In this document: positions 1 to 7,769 of the stretch, one piece after another
Layout: the number at the start of each line of letters is the position of its first letter
How positions within the stretch are numbered: position 1 is the first letter of the stretch
NCBI GenBank assembly: GCA_016934895.1
Contig: JAFGRZ010000155.1
Coordinates: forward strand, 1-29,069
Direction: 5' to 3'
Length of the DNA stretch: 29,069 nucleotides
Origin: Candidatus Aminicenantota bacterium
Lineage (GTDB): Bacteria; Acidobacteriota; Aminicenantia; Aminicenantales; UBA8522
Made by a program: the position numbers and the translations under genes
Notes under the pieces: generated by a model
What the model was told of the DNA's origin: nothing
Databases searched by the model: none
The model's input: only the letters and a program-made list of their open reading frames with translations

Positions 1-1395
<1,395 letters not shown>

Positions 1396-1421
1396 GATGC
1401 CCCCTCCTTCAGAAGGGCGGC

Positions 1422-2066
1422 TCATATTTTGACTTTTCCCCAGTCCTTAAGAAACTTCTCGACCCCGCGATCGGTGAGAGGATGGCTGATCAGCTTGGCG
1501 ATGACGGAATAGGGGATCGTGGCGATATGGGCGCCGAGCAGGGCGGCGTCGACGACGTGGCGAGGGTGGCGGATGCTGGCTACGATGACTTCAGTATCAA
1601 AACCGTATTGATCGAAAATCACCAGAATCTGCTCCACGATTTCCATCCCCTCCTGAGAGATGTCGTCGAGACGGCCGATAAACGGGCTGACGAAACGCGA
1701 TCCCGCCTTGGCGGCCAGAAGCGCCTGGCTGGGCGAGAAGATCAGCGTGGTGTTGACCTGGATTCCTTCCCGGGATAGGACGCGGGTCGCCTTCAACCCT
1801 TCGAGACCGATGGGGATCTTGACCGCGATATTCGGAGCGAGCCCTGCCAGCCGCCGGGCTTCTTTGATGATCTCGTCGGACCCGGTCGAGACGCACTCGA
1901 CGCTGACCGGCCCCGGGCAAATCGCGCAGATCTCTCTGATCAACTTCTCAAAGGGAGTGTTTTCTTTTGAAACCAGCGAGGGATTCGTGGTCACGCCGTC
2001 CAGGATGCCCCAGCCGGCGACCTCCTTGATTTCGGCCAGGTTGGCCGTGTCCAGGAAGAATTTCAT
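1422..2066 (-). CDS. Transaldolase of the TalC/FSA small subfamily
   Basis: A 214-residue class I aldolase of the short transaldolase/fructose-6-phosphate aldolase family, acting in the non-oxidative pentose phosphate pathway. It opens with the family hallmark FFLDTAN and has the DGVTTNPSL motif at residues 23-31. The Schiff-base lysine is K83 in AVKIP, equivalent to E. coli FSA Lys85. With the two-residue offset, FSA Gln59 corresponds to E57 and FSA Tyr131 to F129. Glu and Phe at these positions are the transaldolase pair, so I infer transaldolase rather than FSA activity. The ATG overlaps the stop of the upstream FAH gene as ATGA and has a GGAGGAG ribosome site. The start is well supported. 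Confidence 0.93.
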   Translation of the reverse strand: MKFFLDTANLAEIKEVAGWGILDGVTTNPSLVSKENTPFEKLIREICAICPGPVSVECVSTGSDEIIKEARRLAGLAPNIAVKIPIGLEGLKATRVLSREGIQVNTTLIFSPSQALLAAKAGSRFVSPFIGRLDDISQEGMEIVEQILVIFDQYGFDTEVIVASIRHPRHVVDAALLGAHIATIPYSVIAKLISHPLTDRGVEKFLKDWGKVKI

Positions 2067-2887
2067 GTTCTCCTCCGTTTCTCTGGCTTGAGCCGCGTCT
2101 TGTCTCCGCGCGGCTCCATTTCGGACTCATCCTTGCTCACCGTGTTGGAAAGCGTCCCGATTCCCTCGATCTGAACATCCACCCGATCTCCGGGAGACAT
2201 CGGTCCGACACCCTCCGGCGTCCCGGTGGAGATGATATCGCCCGGACAGAGGGTCATCACGTGGGAAATGTAGCGGACGAGATAAGGGACCGGGAAGATC
2301 ATATTCCTTGTGCTGGCGGATTGCCTGAGCTTGCCGTTCAGGAATGTCTTGATTCTCAACCGGGAAGGGTCTACGGCGGCGGCGATGCACGGGCCGACGG
2401 GGGCAAAGGTATCGAAGGATTTAGCCCGGGTGAACTGAACGTCTTTCACCTGGAGGTCACGCGCCGTGACATCGTTGAAGCAGGTGTAGCCCAGGACGAA
2501 TTCGCCGATGTCCTCGTGCTGAGCCAGCCGCCGCGCCGCTCTTTTGATCACGACGGCCAGCTCCCCCTCGTAATCAACTCTTTGAGACACGGCGGGGCTG
2601 AGGATGGTTTCGCCCGGCCCGATGATCGCCGAGGGAGGTTTCAAGAAAATCAACGGCTCCTCGGGAACCGGATTCCCCATTTCCCGGCTGTGTTCCCTGT
2701 AATTCCGGCCGATACAGATGATCTTGCCCGGCTTCACAGGGGGGAGCAAACGGACCCGGCTGATCGGCACGCCGCGTTTTTCCACCCGGAACGTCCCGAA
2801 AATGGAACCGGACAAAGGATGAAGGAGGTCTTCTTTGAGGACGCCATAGAGGATACTCCTCTCATGTTCGAACCGATAAATCTTCAT
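2063..2887 (-). CDS. Fumarylacetoacetate hydrolase (FAH) family protein
   Basis: A 274-residue cytosolic protein of the FAH superfamily. The superfamily includes acylpyruvases, 2-hydroxyhepta-2,4-diene-1,7-dioate isomerases and oxaloacetate decarboxylases/tautomerases. The fold core is intact: GRNYREH near residues 60-66, FLKPPSAIIGPGE at 81-93, DYEGELAVV at 105-113 supplying metal-ligand Glu107 and Glu109, NDVTARDLQ at 138-146 supplying Asp139, and STGTPEGVG near the C-terminus. The short N-terminal part resembles the bacterial FahD1/acylpyruvase-like type rather than full-length tyrosine-pathway FAH. Its start overlaps the lipoprotein stop by 4 nt and its stop overlaps the transaldolase start by 4 nt, so all three are probably translationally coupled. 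The exact substrate cannot be told from sequence. Confidence 0.9.
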   Translation of the reverse strand: MKIYRFEHERSILYGVLKEDLLHPLSGSIFGTFRVEKRGVPISRVRLLPPVKPGKIICIGRNYREHSREMGNPVPEEPLIFLKPPSAIIGPGETILSPAVSQRVDYEGELAVVIKRAARRLAQHEDIGEFVLGYTCFNDVTARDLQVKDVQFTRAKSFDTFAPVGPCIAAAVDPSRLRIKTFLNGKLRQSASTRNMIFPVPYLVRYISHVMTLCPGDIISTGTPEGVGPMSPGDRVDVQIEGIGTLSNTVSKDESEMEPRGDKTRLKPEKRRRT

Positions 2888-3984
2888 TCCGAAGGGCTGT
2901 CCCTCACGATTCCGCCGGCCGGAACTGACTTGAGGCTCTCGTTGCCCGCGGTGTCGAAAGCGCTTATAGCATATTCATATCGTCTCTTCTTTTCAACCTT
3001 GACATCCTGAAAGGCGTTTTCGGCCGCCGTCAGGCTGGCGATCAGGACGAAATCGCCTCGCCCGGCCATCCTTCGCCAGACCTTATACCCCGCTAAATCG
3101 GATTCCCGGCCGGCCTCCCAGCTCAAGGCGATGAATCCGGGCCCGCCGATGGCCCGCAACCCTGATGGAGCGACGGGGGGGAAAGTGTCTCGAGCGATGA
3201 TTTCGACAGGCTCCGAATCCTCGCTCTCTACCCGGAGCGCCGATTCAAGGACGGCCCGGACAAAATATCGGTAAACCCGACCGAATGCCATGTCCTTGTC
3301 CGCGTACTCTTGCGTCTTGACGGGTGTGGGATTCAGCCGCTGCGCCGGTCCCTCTCCTTCCGAACGGTAAAGGTTATATCCAGCCCATTTTGATGAAGCC
3401 GCCCGCTTCCCCGGATCCACCGCTTCCTCCCAGCGGATCCGGATATGATCCTCGAAAATTTCAGCCTGCAGTTTCCGGGGGGGCGACGGCGGCGGATAAA
3501 GCTCCAGAGAAACGGGATCGGAAAAATCGGACCCTCTTTTTTTCTTGTCCCTGACCCGGAGAGCAAACGTCAAGACCGTGCGGCCGAAATCCTCCGCCGC
3601 CGGCGCATGGATATAGGCCGGCCCGGCCGCGGCCGACCCCGGAGGACGAAACGCATCGAACCGGTCCGCCGAAATGCGGCTCAGCAGCTCGGCTCTTTTC
3701 TCGAAGGTTTCGCTGGTATATTTTTCGACCGCGCCCGGGCGGGGGGATTCTTCCTTGATCAGCCAGATCTCGACTTCAGCGACCTCTTCGATCGGATGCC
3801 CGTCGATATAGGCCGTCGGATTGACCCACTGAAGAAAAACGCGAAGGCCCTTCTGAAAAACGGTGAAATCCTGCACGGCCTGAGGAACCCGCACCAGGGG
3901 AGGCGCGATGGGGCCTTTTTTCCCACAGCCGGAAATGGTCAACAGGCCGGATAGCCAAACACCAAGGAGAAAGCGCCTCGTCAT
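2884..3984 (-). CDS. Predicted lipoprotein with fibronectin type III-like domains
   Basis: A 366-residue protein with a lipoprotein signal peptide. A hydrophobic stretch follows MTRR, and the lipobox ISGC gives a lipidated Cys20. The mature N-terminus GKKGPIAPP recalls the conserved motif of small LptM/YifL-type lipoproteins. The rest looks like two to three fibronectin type III-type beta-sandwich domains (about residues 39-165, 173-265 and 270-360), with recurring patterns such as IRIRWEEA, GYNLYR and YRYFVRAV, then IALSWEA, GYKVWR and YEYAISAFD. Such proteins usually sit at the outer membrane or periplasm and mediate binding. No catalytic motif is visible. The start overlaps the hslU stop by one base (TGATG). 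Its role beside a cytosolic protease is unexplained. Confidence 0.88.
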   Translation of the reverse strand: MTRRFLLGVWLSGLLTISGCGKKGPIAPPLVRVPQAVQDFTVFQKGLRVFLQWVNPTAYIDGHPIEEVAEVEIWLIKEESPRPGAVEKYTSETFEKRAELLSRISADRFDAFRPPGSAAAGPAYIHAPAAEDFGRTVLTFALRVRDKKKRGSDFSDPVSLELYPPPSPPRKLQAEIFEDHIRIRWEEAVDPGKRAASSKWAGYNLYRSEGEGPAQRLNPTPVKTQEYADKDMAFGRVYRYFVRAVLESALRVESEDSEPVEIIARDTFPPVAPSGLRAIGGPGFIALSWEAGRESDLAGYKVWRRMAGRGDFVLIASLTAAENAFQDVKVEKKRRYEYAISAFDTAGNESLKSVPAGGIVRDSPSE

Positions 3985-5372
3985 CAGAGAATGAACCGCC
4001 GCAGGTCCTGGTCCTTGAGGACATCGCGGATCTGATTTTGAACGTACGCCCGGTCGATTTGGATCCTTTTTTTCGCGATTTCCGGGGCCGCAAACGAGAT
4101 CTCTTCCATGACCTTTTCCATAATGGTATGCAAGCGGCGGGCGCCGATGTTCTCGGCTTCTTCGTTGACCTTTTCGGCGATATCGGCGATCTCATCGATG
4201 GCGTCCTCGCTGAAATCGATGCGGACGCCTTCGGTCTCCAGCAAGGCGCGATATTGCTTGATTAGGGCATTTTCGGGCTCGGTCAGAATCCGCAGGAAAT
4301 CGCTCTTTTCGAGCGGGGTCAGCTCGACCCGGATCGGAAATCTCCCTTGAAGTTCCGGGATCAGGTCGGACGGCTTGGAAACGTGGAAAGCCCCCGCCCC
4401 GATGAACAGAATATGGTCGGTCCTGACCAGTCCATAGCGCGTGTTCACGGTCGTGCCTTCGATGATCGGCAGGAGGTCGCGCTGCACTCCCTCGCGGCTG
4501 ACCTCCGGCCCGCGGCCGGATTCCCGGCCCGAAATCTTGTCGACCTCATCCAAGAAGATAATGCCCGAATGCTCCACCCGCTCGACGGCCAGGCGGGCCA
4601 CCTGGTCCATATCGACCAGACGCCTTTCTTCCTCTTCCATCAGGAACTCCCGGGCTTCCCGGATCTTCATCCGCCGCTTCTTGGATTTTCCTCCGAGGAA
4701 ACCGGGCAGAATCTCCTGGATATGGATGCCGATTTCCTCCACTCCCGAATTCGAAAAGACCTCGAAGGGCGACGTCATTTTTTCCTTGACTTCGATCTCG
4801 ACCGGACGGTCCTCCATGACACCCTCGCGCAGTTGCTTGCGCAGTTTCTCCCGGGTTTCAAGGAACCGGTCATAATCACCGCCCTCGGTCATGACATTGT
4901 TCCTTCGCCGCGCGGGCGGGAGCAGCAGGTCGAGGATCCGTTCTTCCACATGGCCCTCGGCTTTCTCCCTGATTTCCCCGGTTTTTTCCTGCTTGACCAT
5001 GTCGACCGAGATCCGGACTAAATCCCGGATCATCGATTCGACGTCCCGGCCCACGTAGCCCACTTCAGTGAACTTGCTGGCCTCGATCTTGAGGAATGGG
5101 GAAGACGTCAGTTTGGCCAAACGGCGCGATATCTCGGTCTTGCCGACGCCGGTCGGGCCGATCATCAGGATATTCTTGGGAGCGATCTCGTCGGCCAATT
5201 CGGGAGGGAGCTTTCTCCGCCGGAAACGGTTTCGCAAGGCGATCGCCACCGCTTTTTTGGCGGCTTGCTGTCCGATGATATACTTGTCCAGCTCGGCCAC
5301 GATCTCTTGGGGAGTCAGCTCGTTATCCTGAGTTTCCTTCGGGTTGAGGGCGGCGGATTTGACGAGCGCCAT
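3984..5372 (-). CDS. hslU: ATP-dependent protease ATPase subunit HslU (ClpY)
   Basis: A 462-residue AAA+ unfoldase that feeds substrates to the HslV peptidase in the cytosol. It starts with the family motif TPQEIVAELDKYIIGQ (residues 20-35). Walker A is GPTGVGKT at 72-79, the pore loop GYVG is at 105-108, Walker B is IIFLDEVD at 271-278, and the variable I domain spans about 110-250. The C-terminal tail ends DLRRFIL, the conserved HslU tail that docks into HslV. Length is normal. It begins 10 nt after hslV, and its GAGGAG ribosome site overlaps the hslV stop codon. The downstream lipoprotein overlaps its stop by one base. Confidence 0.98.
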   Translation of the reverse strand: MALVKSAALNPKETQDNELTPQEIVAELDKYIIGQQAAKKAVAIALRNRFRRRKLPPELADEIAPKNILMIGPTGVGKTEISRRLAKLTSSPFLKIEASKFTEVGYVGRDVESMIRDLVRISVDMVKQEKTGEIREKAEGHVEERILDLLLPPARRRNNVMTEGGDYDRFLETREKLRKQLREGVMEDRPVEIEVKEKMTSPFEVFSNSGVEEIGIHIQEILPGFLGGKSKKRRMKIREAREFLMEEEERRLVDMDQVARLAVERVEHSGIIFLDEVDKISGRESGRGPEVSREGVQRDLLPIIEGTTVNTRYGLVRTDHILFIGAGAFHVSKPSDLIPELQGRFPIRVELTPLEKSDFLRILTEPENALIKQYRALLETEGVRIDFSEDAIDEIADIAEKVNEEAENIGARRLHTIMEKVMEEISFAAPEIAKKRIQIDRAYVQNQIRDVLKDQDLRRFIL

Positions 5373-5382
5373 GTTCGTCTCC

Positions 5383-5910
5383 TCAGAGCTCCTCGACGGT
5401 GATCTGGTCGTTGGTGTGCACGCAGATGCCGGCGCTCGTTCGGACCGCCTCCAGGGCGATTTCCTTGGCCGAAAGATCGGTGTGCTTCATCAGGGCCCGG
5501 GCCGCAGCCAGGGCGAAGGGGCCGCCCGAGCCGATGGCGATAATTCCGTCATCGGGCTCCACCACATCGCCCGTGCCCGAAATCAGGAAAGCTCCTTCCT
5601 TGTCGGCGACGATGAGCAGGGCCTCGAGCTGCCGGAGCGCCTTATCCAGCCGCCAGTCCTTGGCCAGTTCTATGGCCGCGCGGGAGAGGTTGCCGCGATG
5701 CTCCTCAAGTTTGTTTTCAAACCGGGAAAACAGCGCAAAAGCGTCCGATGTCGCTCCGGCGAATCCCGCTAAAATCTTGTCCCTGTGCAGGCGCCGAATC
5801 TTCCGGGCCGTCTGTTTGAGGATGGTCTGGCCCATGGAGACCTGTCCATCGCCCGCCATCGCCAGGCGGCCGTCGCGCCGAACGCAGATAATGGTCGTGG
5901 AATGAATCAT
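5383..5910 (-). CDS. hslV: ATP-dependent protease peptidase subunit HslV (ClpQ)
   Basis: A 175-residue proteasome-like N-terminal threonine peptidase, partner of HslU. The conserved core TTIICVRRDGRLAMAGDGQV is present. The predicted nucleophile is Thr5, so a four-residue propeptide (MIHS) must be removed. By E. coli mature numbering, Asp17 is D21 and Lys33 is K37, so the active site is complete. The GSGG motif near residue 128 is also conserved. The ATG at 5910 follows an AGGAAGG ribosome site, and no better start closer to the Thr is available. It is the first gene of the minus-strand unit, with a promoter just upstream. Confidence 0.98.
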   Translation of the reverse strand: MIHSTTIICVRRDGRLAMAGDGQVSMGQTILKQTARKIRRLHRDKILAGFAGATSDAFALFSRFENKLEEHRGNLSRAAIELAKDWRLDKALRQLEALLIVADKEGAFLISGTGDVVEPDDGIIAIGSGGPFALAAARALMKHTDLSAKEIALEAVRTSAGICVHTNDQITVEEL

Positions 5911-5930
5911 CTTCCTTCCTGTTCCCTTTT

Positions 5931-5959
5931 ATAATAATGCAGGGCCGTCGCATTGTAAA
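5931..5959 (-). promoter_or_regulatory. Promoter of the hslV-hslU unit
   Basis: On the minus strand a -35 box TTTACA (5959-5954) is separated by exactly 17 nt from a -10 box TATTAT (5936-5931). Each matches the sigma-70 consensus at five of six positions. Transcription would start near 5924, leaving a leader of about 14 nt that contains the hslV ribosome site. I see no heat-shock type (sigma-32 or CIRCE) element. Confidence 0.65.
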
Positions 5960-6008
5960 GCCGGCGAAAGGCATGGCCCAGGGCCTTCTCCTCCGACCCG
6001 ATTATGGA

Positions 6009-6014
6009 TATAAT
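6009..6014 (+). promoter_or_regulatory. -10 box for the cohesin-like lipoprotein gene
   Basis: A perfect TATAAT occurs at 6009-6014. The -35 region about 17 nt upstream (TTCTCC at 5986-5991) is weak. The expected start site near 6021 leaves almost no leader before the ATG at 6029, and no Shine-Dalgarno sequence is visible, so the message may be leaderless or nearly so. Confidence 0.45.
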
Positions 6015-6028
6015 AGACCGTGCCGCCC

Positions 6029-6550
6029 ATGGTCATTCCAAGAGCTGCTCTGACGACCTTCCTTTTCTTTTTTCTTTTATTATTTATCCCCGCCTGCAAA
6101 AAGAACCCGACGACCACTTCGATCGAGCCGTCGCAGCCGACGATCGATATCCTCTGTGAACCCGCTTCGGGAACGCTCGATACGACCGTCACGGTGACCA
6201 TCGTCATCGCCGGCAACAGCAAAGAAATGCGTGTTTTCGGCCTGGACATGAGTTTCAACGGCAAAATGCTTCAGTTCCAAGAGGTCCGGAGCGGTGCACT
6301 CACCGAAAGCTGGGCGGCGGTCGACGGAAATGAGGTCAGCCCGGGAAGTCTCAAGGTCGGCGGCTTTGTCGGCGCGGGAACGCCCATCGCCGCGGCCAGC
6401 CAGGGCGCGCTGGCCGAGATCAAGTTCAAAGTCACGGGAAACGAATACGGAAACGGCGAGCAGAGCCAGATTTGCGCCCAACAGTACACGGATGACCTCG
6501 CGGGATTCACCCCCGTCTCTGTCTGCGTGACATTCACCCTCCAGAAATAG
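6029..6550 (+). CDS. Lipoprotein with a cohesin-like domain
   Basis: A 173-residue predicted lipoprotein. A very hydrophobic stretch (FLFFFLLLFIPAC) gives lipidated Cys23, followed by a short Lys/Thr-rich linker. The mature part (about residues 38-170) matches the pattern of a type I cohesin or related carbohydrate-binding beta-sandwich: ASGTLDTTVTVTIVI, then FGLDMSFNGKMLQF, a central G-S-L-K-V-G-G-F strand, then GALAEIKFKV. Cohesins bind dockerins and in cellulosomes assemble enzymes; single-cohesin lipoproteins also occur in bacteria without cellulosomes. No dockerin repeat was seen on any protein in the window, including the glycosidases. An in-frame GTG at 6020 would add three residues. 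I prefer the ATG because it gives a cleaner signal peptide. Confidence 0.8.
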   Translation: MVIPRAALTTFLFFFLLLFIPACKKNPTTTSIEPSQPTIDILCEPASGTLDTTVTVTIVIAGNSKEMRVFGLDMSFNGKMLQFQEVRSGALTESWAAVDGNEVSPGSLKVGGFVGAGTPIAAASQGALAEIKFKVTGNEYGNGEQSQICAQQYTDDLAGFTPVSVCVTFTLQK

Positions 6551-6581
6551 AGCTTCTCTCGCCTTACGGCGGACAAATCGC

Positions 6582-6611
6582 TTGCCAAATGCGAGGCGTA
6601 TCCGACATAAT
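6582..6611 (+). promoter_or_regulatory. Candidate promoter for the STAS gene
   Basis: TTGCCA at 6582-6587 and CATAAT at 6606-6611 are separated by 18 nt. Each box matches the consensus at five of six positions. The implied leader is about 53 nt and holds a 13-bp dyad, TTTTCC-C-GGAAAA at 6647-6659, just before the weak ribosome site. Confidence 0.45.
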
Positions 6612-6670
6612 ACGGAAAGCGGTTCCTTGATCCGGTCCGGGCCGTCTTTTCCCGGAAAAAGGCGACAGCG

Positions 6671-7012
6671 ATGGCTATGAAATGCCGCATAAAAGGCGGT
6701 CTTGTTATTGTCGATTTGAGCGGCGAGATCCGGCTCACGGCTGAGCAATCCCCCTCGTTGCAGAGACTCATCGCCGAGAAGCTGGGCGAGGGGAAACGCG
6801 ACGTCCTGCTTAACTTCACCGAGGTGGATTTCATCGACAGCTACGGAATTGGGGACGTCGTCGCGTCCTACCTGGCGGTCAAAGAGCACCAAGGGAGATT
6901 GAAGATGGCGGGTCTATCGCCCAAGATATGGCTGATCTTCAATTATTCGGGACTCACCCGCATCCTCGAGATTTTCGACAGCGAGGAAAAAGCGATTGAG
7001 AGTTTCGGCTGA
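6671..7012 (+). CDS. STAS-domain protein (anti-sigma factor antagonist-like)
   Basis: A 113-residue single-domain STAS protein of the SpoIIAA/RsbV type. These bind an anti-sigma kinase or similar partner and switch on Ser phosphorylation. The fold pattern is complete: GGLVIVDLSGEI at the N-terminus, LLNFTEVDFIDSYGIGDVV at about residues 46-64, then LKMAGLSPKIWLIFNYSGL, FDSEEKAIESF. The regulatory motif reads D56-S57-Y58-G59. B. subtilis SpoIIAA has D57-S58-S59-G60, so the phosphorylatable serine is kept but the next serine is tyrosine. No anti-sigma kinase or PP2C phosphatase gene is nearby, so it is an orphan. A second in-frame ATG at 6677 is possible. Confidence 0.88.
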   Translation: MAMKCRIKGGLVIVDLSGEIRLTAEQSPSLQRLIAEKLGEGKRDVLLNFTEVDFIDSYGIGDVVASYLAVKEHQGRLKMAGLSPKIWLIFNYSGLTRILEIFDSEEKAIESFG

Positions 7013-7232
7013 ACTCCCCCCAGTATCATTCTCCTCGGATATCGAAAATTTTTCCGGAGTCAGGGAGCGACCGATCGTCGCGCCGGGAATGGGCGTCTTA
7101 GACCGCCCGGCCCGCGGCTCCAGAATCCTTGACGTTAAAAACGGCCGCTTGAAGACCGCCCCCTGTCGTTTGAGCTTGTGTAACCGCCCCCAGTTCCCGC
7201 TTCTTGTCGTTCCATGCCCGGCGGGACGGGTG
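7013..7232. other. Intergenic region between convergent STAS and AhpD-like genes
   Basis: 220 nt with no supported gene. A GC-rich imperfect hairpin (GGGCG at 7091-7095 pairing with CGCCC at 7104-7108) lies in the middle. It is not followed by a T tract on either strand, so I do not call it a terminator. Confidence 0.4.
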
Positions 7233-7592
7233 TCAGGTCCGGCCGGGGGATTCCTGCCGCAGCCGCTCGATCGTTTCGTAGGCATGTCTCAGATGCGGGA
7301 TGACGATGCTGCCACCGATAATCAGAGCGACATTGAGGGCGTCTTGAAGCTCGGCATCGGCATAGCCCTGGGAGACGCACTGGATCAGATGATAATCGAT
7401 GCAGTCATTGCAGCGGAGGACGGCCGAAGCCACCAAACCCAGGAGTTCCTTGGTCTTCCCGGACAATGCTCCATCCCGGTAGGCGGCCGTGTCCAGGTTG
7501 AAAAAACGCCTGGTCCCCAAATGTCCACCGGCCAGAATTTTCTCGTTCATCTTTTTCCGGTCGAGCCGGAAAGCCTCCAGTCTCGAAGTCAT
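7233..7592 (-). CDS. Carboxymuconolactone decarboxylase/AhpD-like protein
   Basis: A 119-residue all-helical protein of the CMD/AhpD superfamily. It has the redox motif C61-N-D-C64 followed by H68 (RCNDCIDYHL), which in AhpD-type proteins forms the thiol and proton-relay site for peroxide reduction. The second-half pattern (DALNVALIIGGSIVIPHLRHA) also fits the family. Likely role: thiol-dependent peroxidase or disulfide reductase in the cytosol. The start is fixed by a near-perfect AGGAGGTGA ribosome site. It is transcribed alone, divergently from the HtrA unit. The true substrate is unknown. Confidence 0.9.
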   Translation of the reverse strand: MTSRLEAFRLDRKKMNEKILAGGHLGTRRFFNLDTAAYRDGALSGKTKELLGLVASAVLRCNDCIDYHLIQCVSQGYADAELQDALNVALIIGGSIVIPHLRHAYETIERLRQESPGRT

Positions 7593-7634
7593 ATCGTCAC
7601 CTCCTGCGGATATTTCGACGGTTTTGAAGGGCCC

Positions 7635-7664
7635 ATTGTACGCTTTGCCGAGCCGTCATAACAA
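7635..7664 (-). promoter_or_regulatory. Candidate promoter of the AhpD-like gene
   Basis: On the minus strand TTGTTA (7664-7659) and TACAAT (7640-7635) are separated by 18 nt. The -10 box matches at five of six positions and the -35 at four. This leaves a leader of about 35 nt with the strong ribosome site. Confidence 0.4.
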
Positions 7665-7681
7665 GGAGACGGCCCGATTTC

Positions 7682-7710
7682 TTGACTCACTCAGGACGCG
7701 GACTTATACT
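7682..7710 (+). promoter_or_regulatory. Promoter of the HtrA-lipid kinase-HD-GYP unit
   Basis: TTGACT at 7682-7687 and TATACT at 7705-7710 are separated by exactly 17 nt, each one base off the sigma-70 consensus. The predicted start is near 7717, at the left edge of a perfect inverted repeat. Confidence 0.7.
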
Positions 7711-7716
7711 GGCCCA

Positions 7717-7732
7717 AGGAATTGAAATTCCT
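7717..7732. promoter_or_regulatory. Perfect 16-bp inverted repeat at the HtrA start site (candidate operator)
   Basis: AGGAATT-GA-AATTCCT is a perfect 7-2-7 dyad beginning 7 nt after the -10 box, where RNA polymerase would start. With a 2-nt centre it is unlikely to form a stable RNA hairpin, so a protein-binding operator is the more natural reading. The regulator is unknown. Confidence 0.5.
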
Positions 7733-7769
7733 GTAAAAGGATAACGCCGGCTCCACGGTAAGGTGAATC

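Noticed and set aside
6914..7285. Minus-strand 123-codon frame across the 3' end of the STAS gene and the intergenic region
   Set aside because: It overlaps conserved STAS coding sequence and shows no family motif or ribosome site.
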